Shown: positions 40,573 through 49,572 of the stretch, in pieces | Layout of the letters: the number at the start of each line of letters is the position of its first letter | Numbering within the stretch: the stretch's first letter is position 1 | Source: Elusimicrobiota bacterium | Lineage (GTDB): Bacteria; Elusimicrobiota; Elusimicrobia; UBA1565; JACRDR01 | NCBI GenBank assembly: GCA_016194745.1 | Contig: JACQBA010000019.1 | Span: 62,001-126,000, forward strand | Length of the DNA stretch: 64,000 nt | Reading direction: 5' to 3' | The notes under the pieces: generated by a model | Told to the model about the DNA's origin: nothing | The model's database searches: none | Seen by the model: only the letters and a program-made list of their open reading frames with translations | Translations under genes and position numbers: made by a program

Positions 40573-41397
40573 CTAAACGTCGCGGGCCAGCTTCGCCTTC
40601 AGCAGCGCGACGTCGACGCCGGGTGAGCCAGCTTGGGCGTCGAGCCATTCAGAAAACGAGGCCTTCCCCGTGAGCTTCTCGGAGCTCTTGTCCCATTCGT
40701 CGAGCAGCCGCTGCTCACGCCAGTCGATGGCGCGCCACGTCCCGTAGCGCGGGGCGAGCACCGGCCAATCGACCGCCGGAGGCGAGTAGGCGGTCGGCTC
40801 CGCGGGAAGCGGAGTGTCCGCGGAAGGCAGGGGCTCCAGCGCGTCCCAGCGGGATTTGGGCTTGGAGGCGACTGCCGTCGAGATATGGAGAATCCCCGGG
40901 CCGGACACCGGAGTTGGACCTGGAGGCGCCGCGCCGGAGGCTCCGGCAACGGAGGCCCGCGCTGCCCTCACCGCGAAATATCCCCAAAGCGCAGTGGACG
41001 CCAGCACCGCGCCGATCCAGACTCCCGTCGCGCGGCCCTCCGTCTCGTCCTTTGCCGTGCGGATCGTCGGATTGGGAATGGAGCGGTACATCGGGGAAGT
41101 TGAGGTCCCGGGAAGAAGGGACTTCTCGAGCGGACGAGGGCTCCTGGGTTCCGCCGAGGGAGAGAGTCTAGGGGGACTCGCGACTACGCCCCGCCGGATG
41201 GGGGATCCGTCCGCGAACCGCTCGAATCTCTCCGGAGCGCCGATTTGGCTCTCGAGCTCGTCGACGCGAGCGGGCTGGGCGAGCTCCCGCTTTTGAAGGC
41301 GCGGGTCATCGGGAGTTAGAGGGGAGTCGGGCTCCGCGCGCGCGCCGACCGCGCACGCGAGCGCCAAAACCGCCATGATCCATCGGATCCGTCCCAT
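40573..41397 (-). CDS. Exported single-span protein of unknown function
   Basis: A 274-residue protein. Signal peptide MGRIRWIMAVLALACAVGARA, a Pro-rich region, one membrane helix near residues 128-147 (GVWIGAVLASTALWGYFAV), then a Pro/Ala-rich and Trp-containing C-terminus. The TATCCT box is exactly 6 bases before the ATG, supporting start 41397. No family is recognised. Confidence 0.65.
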   Translation of the reverse strand: MGRIRWIMAVLALACAVGARAEPDSPLTPDDPRLQKRELAQPARVDELESQIGAPERFERFADGSPIRRGVVASPPRLSPSAEPRSPRPLEKSLLPGTSTSPMYRSIPNPTIRTAKDETEGRATGVWIGAVLASTALWGYFAVRAARASVAGASGAAPPGPTPVSGPGILHISTAVASKPKSRWDALEPLPSADTPLPAEPTAYSPPAVDWPVLAPRYGTWRAIDWREQRLLDEWDKSSEKLTGKASFSEWLDAQAGSPGVDVALLKAKLARDV

Positions 41398-41403
41398 GCT
41401 CAA

Positions 41404-41409
41404 AGGATA
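41404..41409 (-). promoter_or_regulatory. -10 box of the 40573-41397 gene
   Basis: TATCCT on the minus strand, 6 bases before the ATG at 41397. Confidence 0.4.
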
Positions 41410-41605
41410 AAGGAAAGGCGCGTCCCGCGGAGGGGCCCTGGGGCCTATGCACAATCTGGGTCTTTCGACTCATTTCCAAGGTGGCCACCAAGCCCTTCCG
41501 CGATAGGTCCTTCGGACCGATACTGGGCGCGATCCCGCCTTGGGCGAGGCGGGACACAGGGAGTCGAGGCGTCTTCGACGACGTCTCGAGCAGGAGGGGG
41601 GCGAC

Positions 41606-42415
41606 ATGAGGATGCTGTCCATCGCCGTACTTAGCGCGCTGCTGTACGCGGGACCGGCGCTCGCCGGGTCGTTCGAGGAGGAGTACGCCGGGCCGGGGGC
41701 GGCCGCCTTGTCCCCCAAGATGCGCGCGTTCCGCGAGCAGTGGGAGCGCCGCCAAGACGACCGCAAGAACCTTGCCGAATCGGCCAAGGCGCCGATCGTC
41801 TTCGACAGCGACGTCGACTCCGCGCTTCAACAGCAGATCCACGAGGACCTCTCCTTCGTCGGCGGGCTTCAAGGCACCGCGAGTTCCGGCCTCCATCGGA
41901 AGATCTTCGGAGAAATGGCCGGCGCCGACTACATCCAGTTCTTCGAGAAGCGGATCAAGGAAGTCGGCATGGACGACTGCGGCGGCGGCGCCGGCACCGT
42001 CGCCTGCGTGCGCCCGTTCTTCTTCCCCAACAAGATGTGGCTGACGAAGAACTACGTCCGCTTCAACCAGCCCCAGGTCTCGCGCGTCGAGACGGTATTC
42101 CATGAGGCGCGCCACACCGAGAGCGACAACGGCGGCTGGTCCCACGCCATGTGTCCCACGCCGTTCCGTGACGAAAACGGCCAGGACGTCCGCGGCATCC
42201 TGTCCGGCACCCTGATCCAGGGGAAGGCGGCCTGCGACCGCACGGAGTTCGGGGCGTACTCGACCGGGCTCGTCATGCTCAAGAACATCCAGAAGTTCTG
42301 CGCGAACTGCACCGACAAGGTGAAGATGGACGCGGGCATCTTCGGCGACGACGTTCTCAAGCGGATCATCGACGCTCGGGCCAAGACGGCGATCCAGGAC
42401 GACCTTTACCGATGA
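41606..42415 (+). CDS. Secreted protein with HExxH motif, possible metallopeptidase
   Basis: A 269-residue protein with signal peptide MRMLSIAVLSALLYAGPALAG. It contains VFHEARHTE, an HExxH zinc motif followed by Glu, inside a region with several Cys (DDCGGG, VACVRP, AMCPTP, AACDR, FCANC). ATG 41606 follows a strong AGGAGG. Its length and Cys pattern match no peptidase family I recognise, so the zinc role is inferred from the motif only. It overlaps the next gene (ATGA). Confidence 0.65.
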   Translation: MRMLSIAVLSALLYAGPALAGSFEEEYAGPGAAALSPKMRAFREQWERRQDDRKNLAESAKAPIVFDSDVDSALQQQIHEDLSFVGGLQGTASSGLHRKIFGEMAGADYIQFFEKRIKEVGMDDCGGGAGTVACVRPFFFPNKMWLTKNYVRFNQPQVSRVETVFHEARHTESDNGGWSHAMCPTPFRDENGQDVRGILSGTLIQGKAACDRTEFGAYSTGLVMLKNIQKFCANCTDKVKMDAGIFGDDVLKRIIDARAKTAIQDDLYR

Positions 42416-43173
42416 CCCGCGCGGCCCTCGCCATCGCGGGGGCGGCCGTCGTGGCCGCCTTCGCGTGGTTCATCCTGCGCGCGCCCCGCGCGCCGAGAGG
42501 ACCGGGGCCCGTCGAGTACGCGCCGCCGTCGATGCCTCTGGCCCGCAAGCCGGGCGCGCGGCAAGGAGCGGTCGCGGGAGGGCTGCCGCAGACCGTCGAG
42601 CCCGTGCTCCTGGACGTCCGCGCGCTGCCGGGCGCCGAAGCCGCCGCCGCGGCGCGGCCTTCCCGGACGTCCGGGGAGGCGATCGACGCGCGGCGGGACG
42701 CCGCGGGCAAGGTGGCGATCTTGGATGAGATTTTCAACTCGCGTAACGACAACGATCCCCGCTTGGACCGCGAGTTCAAGAATCTCACGCCCGAGGCGAA
42801 GGCGTCTTTGCGGGCGCGCTACCGGCACCTACCTCCGGAAAGGCGCAACGACCGCGGCACCATCGTGTTCCTTCTGGCGAACAACCTGACGACCGCCGAG
42901 GATTGGAACTTCCTGCAGAACGTCGTGTCGGAACCGCCCTGCCTCAGCATGTCGGACTGCGCGAAGCCGCCGGCGGGCCAAGACCCCGAGCCGAACGTCG
43001 AGATCACGCTCGTCTACCCGCAGCTCGTGGCACTGAGCCGTCTCGAGGAGATGCTGCGGCGAGTTCCACCCGCGGAGGCCGCGCGCGAGGCGTCGCGCGT
43101 CATTCGCGCGGCGGAGTCGTCGGCGTCGCCCATCGTGGCGGCGAAGGCGGCGCAGCTTCCGCACCGCTTCTAG
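42412..43173 (+). CDS. Membrane-anchored protein of unknown function, coupled to the HExxH protein
   Basis: A 253-residue protein with a short N-terminal membrane anchor (about 4-22) and an exported region. The linker is Pro/Ala-rich; the C-terminal two thirds are helix-rich with two Cys (PPCLSMSDC). The start overlaps the previous stop (ATGA), so the two products probably work together, for example as a peptidase and its anchor or inhibitor. That role is inference. Confidence 0.6.
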   Translation: MTRAALAIAGAAVVAAFAWFILRAPRAPRGPGPVEYAPPSMPLARKPGARQGAVAGGLPQTVEPVLLDVRALPGAEAAAAARPSRTSGEAIDARRDAAGKVAILDEIFNSRNDNDPRLDREFKNLTPEAKASLRARYRHLPPERRNDRGTIVFLLANNLTTAEDWNFLQNVVSEPPCLSMSDCAKPPAGQDPEPNVEITLVYPQLVALSRLEEMLRRVPPAEAAREASRVIRAAESSASPIVAAKAAQLPHRF

Positions 43174-43191
43174 CGGCCCGGCGGGAGCAGC

Positions 43192-43434
43192 TCAGTCTTC
43201 GGCGCGGAGCTTGGCGCGGCCGCGGTGGCCGACGCGATAGACCGTGACCTGCTTCTGATGCTGGAGCTGGCTGTAGAGATCGCAGAGCAGCTGGCCGATG
43301 TCCTCCCAGCGCTCGAGATCGGGCGCCGACGCGCTGTTGATGACGCGATTCACCAGGCCGATCTGCTCCTGGAGGTTCGGCAAACCTACGATGATCTTTG
43401 CGTGGGCTGAGGACGTCGACTTTGTAGTAGGCAT
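43192..43434 (-). CDS. Small cytoplasmic protein of unknown function
   Basis: An 80-residue hydrophilic protein with no signal or membrane segment and a predicted helical middle (LQEQIGLVNRVINSASAPDL). ATG 43434 has a perfect TATAAT 8 bases upstream and no ribosome site, as with other genes here. It ends 18 bases from the convergent gene at 42412-43173. No homologue is recognised. Confidence 0.55.
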   Translation of the reverse strand: MPTTKSTSSAHAKIIVGLPNLQEQIGLVNRVINSASAPDLERWEDIGQLLCDLYSQLQHQKQVTVYRVGHRGRAKLRAED

Positions 43435-43442
43435 GTCCAATA

Positions 43443-43448
43443 ATTATA
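43443..43448 (-). promoter_or_regulatory. -10 box of the 43192-43434 gene
   Basis: A perfect TATAAT on the minus strand 8 bases before the ATG. Confidence 0.45.
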
Positions 43449-43478
43449 TCAGTTTCTCGGCGCCCTCCGGCGCGCCCG

Positions 43479-44271
43479 TCATCGCGTAAGGCCCCGCATG
43501 CGGTTGATCGTCAAGATCAGCGCGAGATACGTGCGGCGCGGGAAGCAGCGCGCCGCCAGCACGAACACGTTGTTCCAGAACGAGGGGATGATCACGAGGC
43601 GGCCCCGCTCCATCCCGTCGACGCCGAGGCGAGCCACCACGTCGGCGGAGACTCCGCGGATCCCCTTGCCGTGAATGCCCGCGCGGTTGTGGAACTCGGT
43701 GCGCGTGAGGCCCGGGCAGAGCAAGGTCACCGTCACGCCCGTTCCCTTCAACTCGCCGGCCAGGGCCTCGCTGAAGGAGGCAAGGAACGCCTTCGTCGCT
43801 CCGTACATCGCCTGCATCGGGACCGGCGCGAAGGAATAGACGGAGCCGATGTTGAGGACGCGGCCCCGGCCCCGCCGCACCATCGCCGGGAGGAGCGCCT
43901 TCGTCAGCCGCACCGTCGCGCAGACGTGGACCTCGACCATCCGCAGTTCGTCCTCGAGCGGCGTGACGTCGAAGGCGCCGTGCAGACCGAAACCCGCGTT
44001 GTTGACCAGGATGCCGATTTCGATGCCCTTCGCCTCTAGCCTCGCGCACACCGCGCCTACGGCCTCGGGTTTGGAGAGGTCCGCCGCGACGACCTCGACG
44101 CGGCGGCCGTGATCCCCGGGAACACTGAGCCGCCAGTTCCTCGAGGGCTTTGGCGTCCCGCGCCACCGTCACGAGGTCGTGCCCGCGACGAGCGAGCTCG
44201 AGCGCGATGGCGCGGCCGATCCCGCTCGACGCCCCGGTGATCAGCGCGACGTCAGGCGCGGCAGCGCCCAT
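43479..44271 (-). pseudogene. Short-chain dehydrogenase/reductase interrupted by a single-base frameshift
   Basis: The first 50 residues from ATG 44271 read ALITGASSGIGRAIALELARRG, the Rossmann start of an SDR. The frame then shifts within the run CCCCGGG (44114-44120). Removing one base restores GRRVEVVAADLSKPEAV and joins the second frame, which has NNAGFG, the catalytic Ser (IGSVYS) and YGATK, and ends at 43479. The repaired protein has 263 residues. This could be a real mutation or a base-call error in a homopolymer. The start overlaps the fatty-acyl reductase gene by 20 bases; the role could be an acyl- or alkyl-DHAP reductase. Confidence 0.8.
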
Positions 44272-46552
44272 GCTCCCGCTCCAGGCTCTTGACGGCTTCC
44301 TCGATGAGCGCGGTCGCCGCGCGGTACGCCTCTTTCTGCGGGAGCCCCTTGGTCTTCGCCTCGAGCTCCTCGTGGGAGATCGGCGCGCCGAAATGCACGT
44401 CGAGGCGCTTTCCGAAGCGCGGGATCCAGGCGCCCTTGGGCCAGCCGGCGCAGGTGCCCTCGATATAGACGGGCAGGACGTCCACTTGGTTGCGCAGGAC
44501 CATGAACCCGACGGACGGCTTGAAGGCGCGGACCTCGTTGCCCGGGCCGCGGCCTCCTTCCGGGAAGATCAGCACGTTGCGTCCCTTGCGCTGCGCCTCG
44601 GCGGCGAGGATGATCGATTCCTTGAAGGTGCGGTCCCGGCTCATCGGGATGAGGTTGGTGAAGTTCTTGAAGAAGAAGCGCTTGAAGGGATTCTTGAAGA
44701 AATAATCCGCCGCGCCGAGGGCGGAGAGGTCTCTTCCGGCCGGGCCCATGCAGTGCTTGATGAGTCCCATGTCGAGATGGCTCGCATGGTTGCCCGCCGC
44801 GACGACGAAGCGGCGGTCAGCCGCCACGGGCGCGGCGCCGCAGGCCCGGCTGTCGAAGAGGGAGCCGTAGATCACCCGCTGGCCGAAGCCCAGGAACCGC
44901 CTGACGACGCGGCTGGCGCGCCCGGGCATATGCAGCTTAGGCCCCGTGCGCGGGATGGCGCCCGAGCCGTTGGGGAACACCCAGCGCCGCAGCCCTTCGA
45001 TGTGGACATTCTGCCAATACGTCTTCCACCGGATCTGCTCCGGCTCCCACGGAAAGGCCTCCCGATCCTCGACCCGCATGCGGGCGTAGAGCCTCCGGAT
45101 ATTGTCCGTGCGGAAGACGAAGCGGTTGTCGTGGATGAAGGGGAGAAAGGTCTGGACCACGTGCTCGACCTGGCCGAGCTCCCGCTCCATCTTGGTGAGC
45201 GCCCTCGGCACGCCGGTCGGCGACGTCTTTTCCAGCACCGCGATCATCTGCGCGAGCGCCGCGCGGCGCGACGGCGCGCCGAAGCCTCGGTACGCGGGAT
45301 ACGGCACTCTCAGGACGCCGATGCGCGCCCGGAGCCAACTGAGGAATCCGGGCTGCGTCGCGAAGTCCTTCAAATGCTTGCGGCGGTACTGGCTGATGTA
45401 TCGCGTGCAGCGCCGAAGCAGCAGCGGGTTGGAGTCTGAAGTGCCGAGGTGGTAGATGCGGTCGTGCTCGCCGGCGAGGACCGCGGCCGACACGGCCAAG
45501 GTGGCGGCCGCGACGTAGTCGACCGGGATGACATCCAAAGCGTAGCGGCCGCGGATCGGCCACAGGATGTGCCCGCGAAGGATCGCGTACACGATGGGAG
45601 CGCTCGTGTTCATTCCTTCGTTCCAGCCCTGAAAAGGAAACTTCACCGAGCTCTCGACGATCGTCGGCCGGACGATCGCGTAGTCCAGGCCCTCCACCGT
45701 CTCGAGGATCTGCTCTCCCATCGCTTTCGTATAGCAGTAGACGTTGGGCCAGCCCCAGTGGTGGGCGCGGCGCCGGCCGAGGATGACGAACTGTTCGTCG
45801 ATCCAGCGCTTGGTGCGGCGGTTCAACGAGCCCTCGACGTTAAGCTCCGCTACGGCCGCGCGGCCCTGCCGTCCGCGCATCACCTCTTCGCGCAAGAGCG
45901 CCTGCACCTTCTGCTCCTTCGCCCGCGATTTGAGCTCGCCGATGAAGCGCTCGCACTCCGAGACCTCGCGCTCGACGGCGAAATGGCTGTCCATGCGGCC
46001 CTGGAGCGGAAAGTACCCCGTGATCGGAGCGTCCTCGGGGATCACGCCCGAGCGGTTTCCCGCGACATACGCGGTCGAGAGGTGGACGAGCTTGGCGCCC
46101 AGCTTCTTCGCGAGCTTCCCGACGTGGAGCGCGCCGAGCGCGTTGATCCAGAAGGAGTCGTCCAGCCCCGCGTGCATCGCGACGAGGCCCGCGACGTTCA
46201 GCACGAGGTCCACCTTGCCCACGAGGGGCGCAAGCGCCTCTTCCGAGAGGCCGCAGTCGGGCTGCGTCATCTCGCCCGCGAGGACCTTCACCTTCTCGCG
46301 GAGAAACGTCCCACACTCGTCCTCCCATTCGCCCCGAAGAGGCTCGAAGACCGGCGATTCGCCGGCGAGCTCGAAAAAGCGCTCGCTGGCATCCTTGTCG
46401 GAGGACGGGCGGACCAGGACGTAGAGAGTCTCGATCTTCGGCTGCCGGAACAGCAGCATCGACAAGGTGACCTTGCCGAGGAAGCCGGTCGATCCCGTGA
46501 CTAGGATGCGCTTCCCGGCGAGCGTATCCAGAACGCGCAGTTCGGCGCCCAT
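44252..46552 (-). CDS. Fatty acyl-CoA reductase fused to PlsC-type acyltransferase
   Basis: A 766-residue, two-domain protein. Residues 1-400 are an NAD(P)-binding_4/male-sterility-type reductase: TGSTGFLGK (20-28), an STAYVAGN segment and YCYTK as the YxxxK motif. A linker with FPWEPEQIRWKTYWQNVH follows, then a PlsC domain with NHASHLD (N588) and FPEGGRG. The reductase part should reduce an acyl thioester to aldehyde or alcohol; the second part should acylate a glycerolipid. This could supply both the fatty alcohol and the acyl-DHAP for the alkyl-DHAP synthase gene at 37965. ATG 46552 is set by the Rossmann motif; TAGAAT lies 14 bases upstream. Confidence 0.85.
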   Translation of the reverse strand: MGAELRVLDTLAGKRILVTGSTGFLGKVTLSMLLFRQPKIETLYVLVRPSSDKDASERFFELAGESPVFEPLRGEWEDECGTFLREKVKVLAGEMTQPDCGLSEEALAPLVGKVDLVLNVAGLVAMHAGLDDSFWINALGALHVGKLAKKLGAKLVHLSTAYVAGNRSGVIPEDAPITGYFPLQGRMDSHFAVEREVSECERFIGELKSRAKEQKVQALLREEVMRGRQGRAAVAELNVEGSLNRRTKRWIDEQFVILGRRRAHHWGWPNVYCYTKAMGEQILETVEGLDYAIVRPTIVESSVKFPFQGWNEGMNTSAPIVYAILRGHILWPIRGRYALDVIPVDYVAAATLAVSAAVLAGEHDRIYHLGTSDSNPLLLRRCTRYISQYRRKHLKDFATQPGFLSWLRARIGVLRVPYPAYRGFGAPSRRAALAQMIAVLEKTSPTGVPRALTKMERELGQVEHVVQTFLPFIHDNRFVFRTDNIRRLYARMRVEDREAFPWEPEQIRWKTYWQNVHIEGLRRWVFPNGSGAIPRTGPKLHMPGRASRVVRRFLGFGQRVIYGSLFDSRACGAAPVAADRRFVVAAGNHASHLDMGLIKHCMGPAGRDLSALGAADYFFKNPFKRFFFKNFTNLIPMSRDRTFKESIILAAEAQRKGRNVLIFPEGGRGPGNEVRAFKPSVGFMVLRNQVDVLPVYIEGTCAGWPKGAWIPRFGKRLDVHFGAPISHEELEAKTKGLPQKEAYRAATALIEEAVKSLEREHGRCRA

Positions 46553-46618
46553 ATAGATAAGACGCGATTCTATCAAATCCGACCGACGGCGGCATGGGAA
46601 TCCGTAACACGGGGAGCC

Positions 46619-46647
46619 TTGAAGAGATATGGGCCTTATGTTACAGT
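46619..46647 (+). promoter_or_regulatory. Promoter of the 46654 gene, leaderless type
   Basis: TTGAAG (46619-46624), a 17-bp spacer, TACAGT (46642-46647), then exactly 6 bases to GTG 46654. Confidence 0.55.
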
Positions 46648-46653
46648 CAACTC

Positions 46654-47577
46654 GTGCGTATTCGAGCTGTTTTCGCGCTGTTTGCGGCCGCGTCGACGGC
46701 GGCCCTCGCCCAGTCCGAGGCGCCGAAGGCGCCGGCCGCCGCGCTACCCGCGGCTCCGTCCGCCGCCACCGCGACGGCGCCCGCGGCACCCGCCGCTGCG
46801 CCGGCGCCTGCGGCTCCCGCTCCGATGAAGGACGGCCAGGCGGTGGTGACGAGTTGGGTCCTGGGAAGCAAGATCTGCGCCTTGCGGCACGCGGTCTCTC
46901 TGGCGCTCGCGTCCGCGGAAGGGCGAAACGGCAGCCCGGCGCCCTCCGAGGAATGCCAGAAGAAATGCCGGGCCGGCGGAGAGCGCTTTCTCGTCTCGGA
47001 CAAATTCACCTCGACGAGCGGAGAAGCATGGCCCTCGTGGAAGATCGACAATCCGGAGAAGCTGAGCGCCGACTGCAACAAGCACGTCCAGGCGACCGGC
47101 AATATCGTGGGCCAGGACGCGGCGCTGAGCAGCATGCGCTTGTTCCGGGTCACCGCGGTCGAGCCCTACACCGAACCCCAAAAGCCGCCGCTCAAGACCG
47201 TGGCCAACAACGAGCAAGGCCAGCGCCCCCTTTCGGATAAGTTCCTTCCCCACGCGCGCCGCTACCAAGAGCTGCTTCAAAAGTGGGAACTCTCGGGCGG
47301 CTCCATCGACGTCGAAGCCGAGGCGAAGCTCAAAGAGGCCCTCCAGTCGAACGAGGAGACCGACGCCGACGACAGCACGGCGAAGATCCTCCTCGCCTAT
47401 CGAGTGACGTTGTCGCGCCGCGCGGCGCAGCAGCTCTTCGACGGCGGCAAGCTGACCCCCGAGCACGCCGAAACCTGGGGCGCGCTGCTCAAGGCGTGCC
47501 GCGACGAGATCGATCTCAGCATGACGGGCGGCATCGCGCTCGACCGCTCGAAGTGCGTCGACGCCCTCAAGCCTTGA
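46654..47577 (+). CDS. Secreted protein with an Ala/Pro-rich linker, unknown function
   Basis: A 307-residue protein. GTG 46654 gives a signal peptide (RIRAVFALFAAASTAALAQ), then a 35-residue Ala/Pro linker and a globular domain with Cys residues (KICALRH, EECQKKC, ADCNK, KACRDE, SKCVD). The start is supported by the promoter 6 bases upstream, which beats the upstream ATG at 46594. It overlaps the binding-protein gene by TTGA, so the two may act together in uptake or sensing. Confidence 0.7.
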   Translation: MRIRAVFALFAAASTAALAQSEAPKAPAAALPAAPSAATATAPAAPAAAPAPAAPAPMKDGQAVVTSWVLGSKICALRHAVSLALASAEGRNGSPAPSEECQKKCRAGGERFLVSDKFTSTSGEAWPSWKIDNPEKLSADCNKHVQATGNIVGQDAALSSMRLFRVTAVEPYTEPQKPPLKTVANNEQGQRPLSDKFLPHARRYQELLQKWELSGGSIDVEAEAKLKEALQSNEETDADDSTAKILLAYRVTLSRRAAQQLFDGGKLTPEHAETWGALLKACRDEIDLSMTGGIALDRSKCVDALKP

Positions 47578-49331
47578 GCCGGGCGGCCTCGCTCGCCGCG
47601 ATAATTCTCTCCGCCGCCGTCTCCCAAGCGAGCGGCGCGCCGGTCAAGAATCCCCAGACGCTGGTCTACGCGCAGCGAAGCGACAACGACCCGATCGATC
47701 CCGGCTGGAACCCCGACGTCTACGGCTGGAACCTGATCCATAACCTGTACGACCCGCTCGTCTGGTACAAAGCGGGGAGCGCCGGCGAGTTCGAGCCCCG
47801 CCTCGCGGTCCAAGTCCCGTCGAAAGCCAACGGGCTGCTCTCCAGCGACGGGACGACATACCGCTTTCCGATCCGCAAGGGCGTGCGCTTTCACGACGGC
47901 TCGACCCTCGCGCCCGAGGACGTGCGGTACTCCCTCCTGCGCCTGCTCTTCGCCGATTGCCGCACGGGGACGCCCTTGTCGGAGGCGCTCTTGGACGGGG
48001 CCGAGCGCTGCGCACCGGACGGGACGCTGGCGCCGCGGGCGTACGCCGAGGCCGCGCGCGCGATTCGCGCGGACGCCGAGGCGGTGACGATCACGCTCAA
48101 GCGGCCGTTCGCTCCCTTTCTCGCGCTGCTCGCCCACTCGAGCGTCGTCCTATCCAAGCCCTGGTGCGTCGCGCACGGCGAATGGGACGGGACCGCGGAG
48201 GACCTGCCGCGCGCCGTGAAGCGGACGCGAGAGGAATCATATCTGCTCGACCATGCCGACGGCACGGGGCCCTTCGCGCTCGAGCGCTGGGACAAGGCGG
48301 CGAAACAGATCGTGCTCGCGCGCCACGACGGGTACTGGAGAGCTCCGGCGCGGCTCAAGCGCGTCGTGTTGAAGTCCGTCCCGGAACTCGCGACGCGGCG
48401 GCTCATGATCGCGACCGGGGACGCCGACGTGATCGACGGCAACATCGTCGAGCTCCCTCAGCTCGAGGGGATCGCCGGCGTCGACGTGATGGAGCGGCTG
48501 CAGGCGCCCCTGAGGAACCCGCTCCTCTTCTTCAACTTCGCGATCAACGCGACGGCCAATCCGGACGTGGGCTCGGGCGCGCTCGACGGAAAGGGCATCC
48601 CCGCCGACCTCTTCACCGACATCGAGGCGCGCCGAGGTTTTGCGCGCGCCTTCGACTACGATCGCTACATCAAGGAAGTGTTGCGCGGGCGCGCGCGGCC
48701 CGCGTCGGGCTTCATCCCGCCCGGATTCGCCGGCTACTCGAGGCAAGGGCTCGAGTTCACCTACGACCCGCGCGCCGCCGAGGCGCATTTCCGCAAGGCG
48801 TGGGGGGGACGGCTCTGGGAGCGCGGGTTCACGATGACCGTCCTGACGAACGCGGGCTCCGCCTGGAGGCCTTCGCTCGTCAAGATCCTCCGCGATTCGC
48901 TCGCCGCGATCAATCCCAAGTTCCGCCTGGAGACGCGCGCGGTGCCCTGGTCCAGCTTTCTCGACGCCTCGGTGCAGAAGAAAATCCCGCTGTGGATCAT
49001 GGGGGACATGCCGGAGTACGCCGATACGCATCCGCTCGCGATGGAGTTCCTGCACAGCCGCGGCTCATTCCAGCGCCGCATGGGCTACGCGAGCGCCGAG
49101 GCGGACCGCTTGATCGAGAGCGCGGCGCGGGAGATCGACGCGTCCAAGCGCGAGGCGGCGTACCGGGCGCTGCAGGAGCTCGCGCGCCGGGACATCCCCT
49201 TCGTGCCCGTCGACGAGCCGGAGGGGGACATCCTCCGCGTCCAACGGACGTGGGTGAAGGGCTACGCGTTCAACCCGTTTTTTCCCGCCGCTCCCGCGGC
49301 GAGCTATTACTACGACCTATACAAGGAATGA
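47574..49331 (+). CDS. Family 5 solute-binding protein (oligopeptide/nickel type)
   Basis: A 585-residue periplasmic binding protein of the SBP_bac_5 family. Signal peptide from TTG 47574 (SRAASLAAIILSAAVSQASGA). Conserved parts include GWNLIHNLYDPLVWY, FPIRKGVRFHDGSTLAPEDVRYSL and DGTGPFALERWDKA. It should deliver a peptide, sugar or metal chelate to an ABC permease, but no permease or ATPase is adjacent. The TTG overlaps the previous stop (TTGA). Confidence 0.88.
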   Translation: MSRAASLAAIILSAAVSQASGAPVKNPQTLVYAQRSDNDPIDPGWNPDVYGWNLIHNLYDPLVWYKAGSAGEFEPRLAVQVPSKANGLLSSDGTTYRFPIRKGVRFHDGSTLAPEDVRYSLLRLLFADCRTGTPLSEALLDGAERCAPDGTLAPRAYAEAARAIRADAEAVTITLKRPFAPFLALLAHSSVVLSKPWCVAHGEWDGTAEDLPRAVKRTREESYLLDHADGTGPFALERWDKAAKQIVLARHDGYWRAPARLKRVVLKSVPELATRRLMIATGDADVIDGNIVELPQLEGIAGVDVMERLQAPLRNPLLFFNFAINATANPDVGSGALDGKGIPADLFTDIEARRGFARAFDYDRYIKEVLRGRARPASGFIPPGFAGYSRQGLEFTYDPRAAEAHFRKAWGGRLWERGFTMTVLTNAGSAWRPSLVKILRDSLAAINPKFRLETRAVPWSSFLDASVQKKIPLWIMGDMPEYADTHPLAMEFLHSRGSFQRRMGYASAEADRLIESAAREIDASKREAAYRALQELARRDIPFVPVDEPEGDILRVQRTWVKGYAFNPFFPAAPAASYYYDLYKE

Positions 49332-49502
49332 TCAGCTGAGATTCTTGCGGCGCATCGCGGCGCCGAGGCCGGACAGATGGGGCTTCCACAAGGGGATCCA
49401 GACTCGCCCTTCCACGGCCACGGGCCCGTCCTGGACGGCAAAGCTCGAGACGGCATAGATTTTCAAGCGGCGAACGAGGGACCATGAGGGGAATTTCTTC
49501 AT
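49332..49502 (-). CDS. 56-residue basic protein downstream of a GntR regulator
   Basis: A short ORF starting MKKFPSWSLVRRLKIYAVSS, basic and with three Trp, ending MRRKNLS. It has the strongest ribosome site in the window, AAAGGAGG, 8 bases before ATG 49502. It lies 70 bases after the GntR gene at 49573 on the same strand and ends one base beyond the convergent binding-protein gene. No homologue is recognised. Confidence 0.6.
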   Translation of the reverse strand: MKKFPSWSLVRRLKIYAVSSFAVQDGPVAVEGRVWIPLWKPHLSGLGAAMRRKNLS

Positions 49503-49572
49503 CTCGGCGGCCTCCTTTGGTTAGTTCCGCGCGATCGGCTCGCGCGCGCGACACGGCGCACTAACTAACTCG

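Noticed and set aside
46594-46653. ATG 46594 as start of the secreted protein gene
   Set aside because: It lies upstream of the likely promoter, and GTG 46654 directly opens a normal signal peptide.
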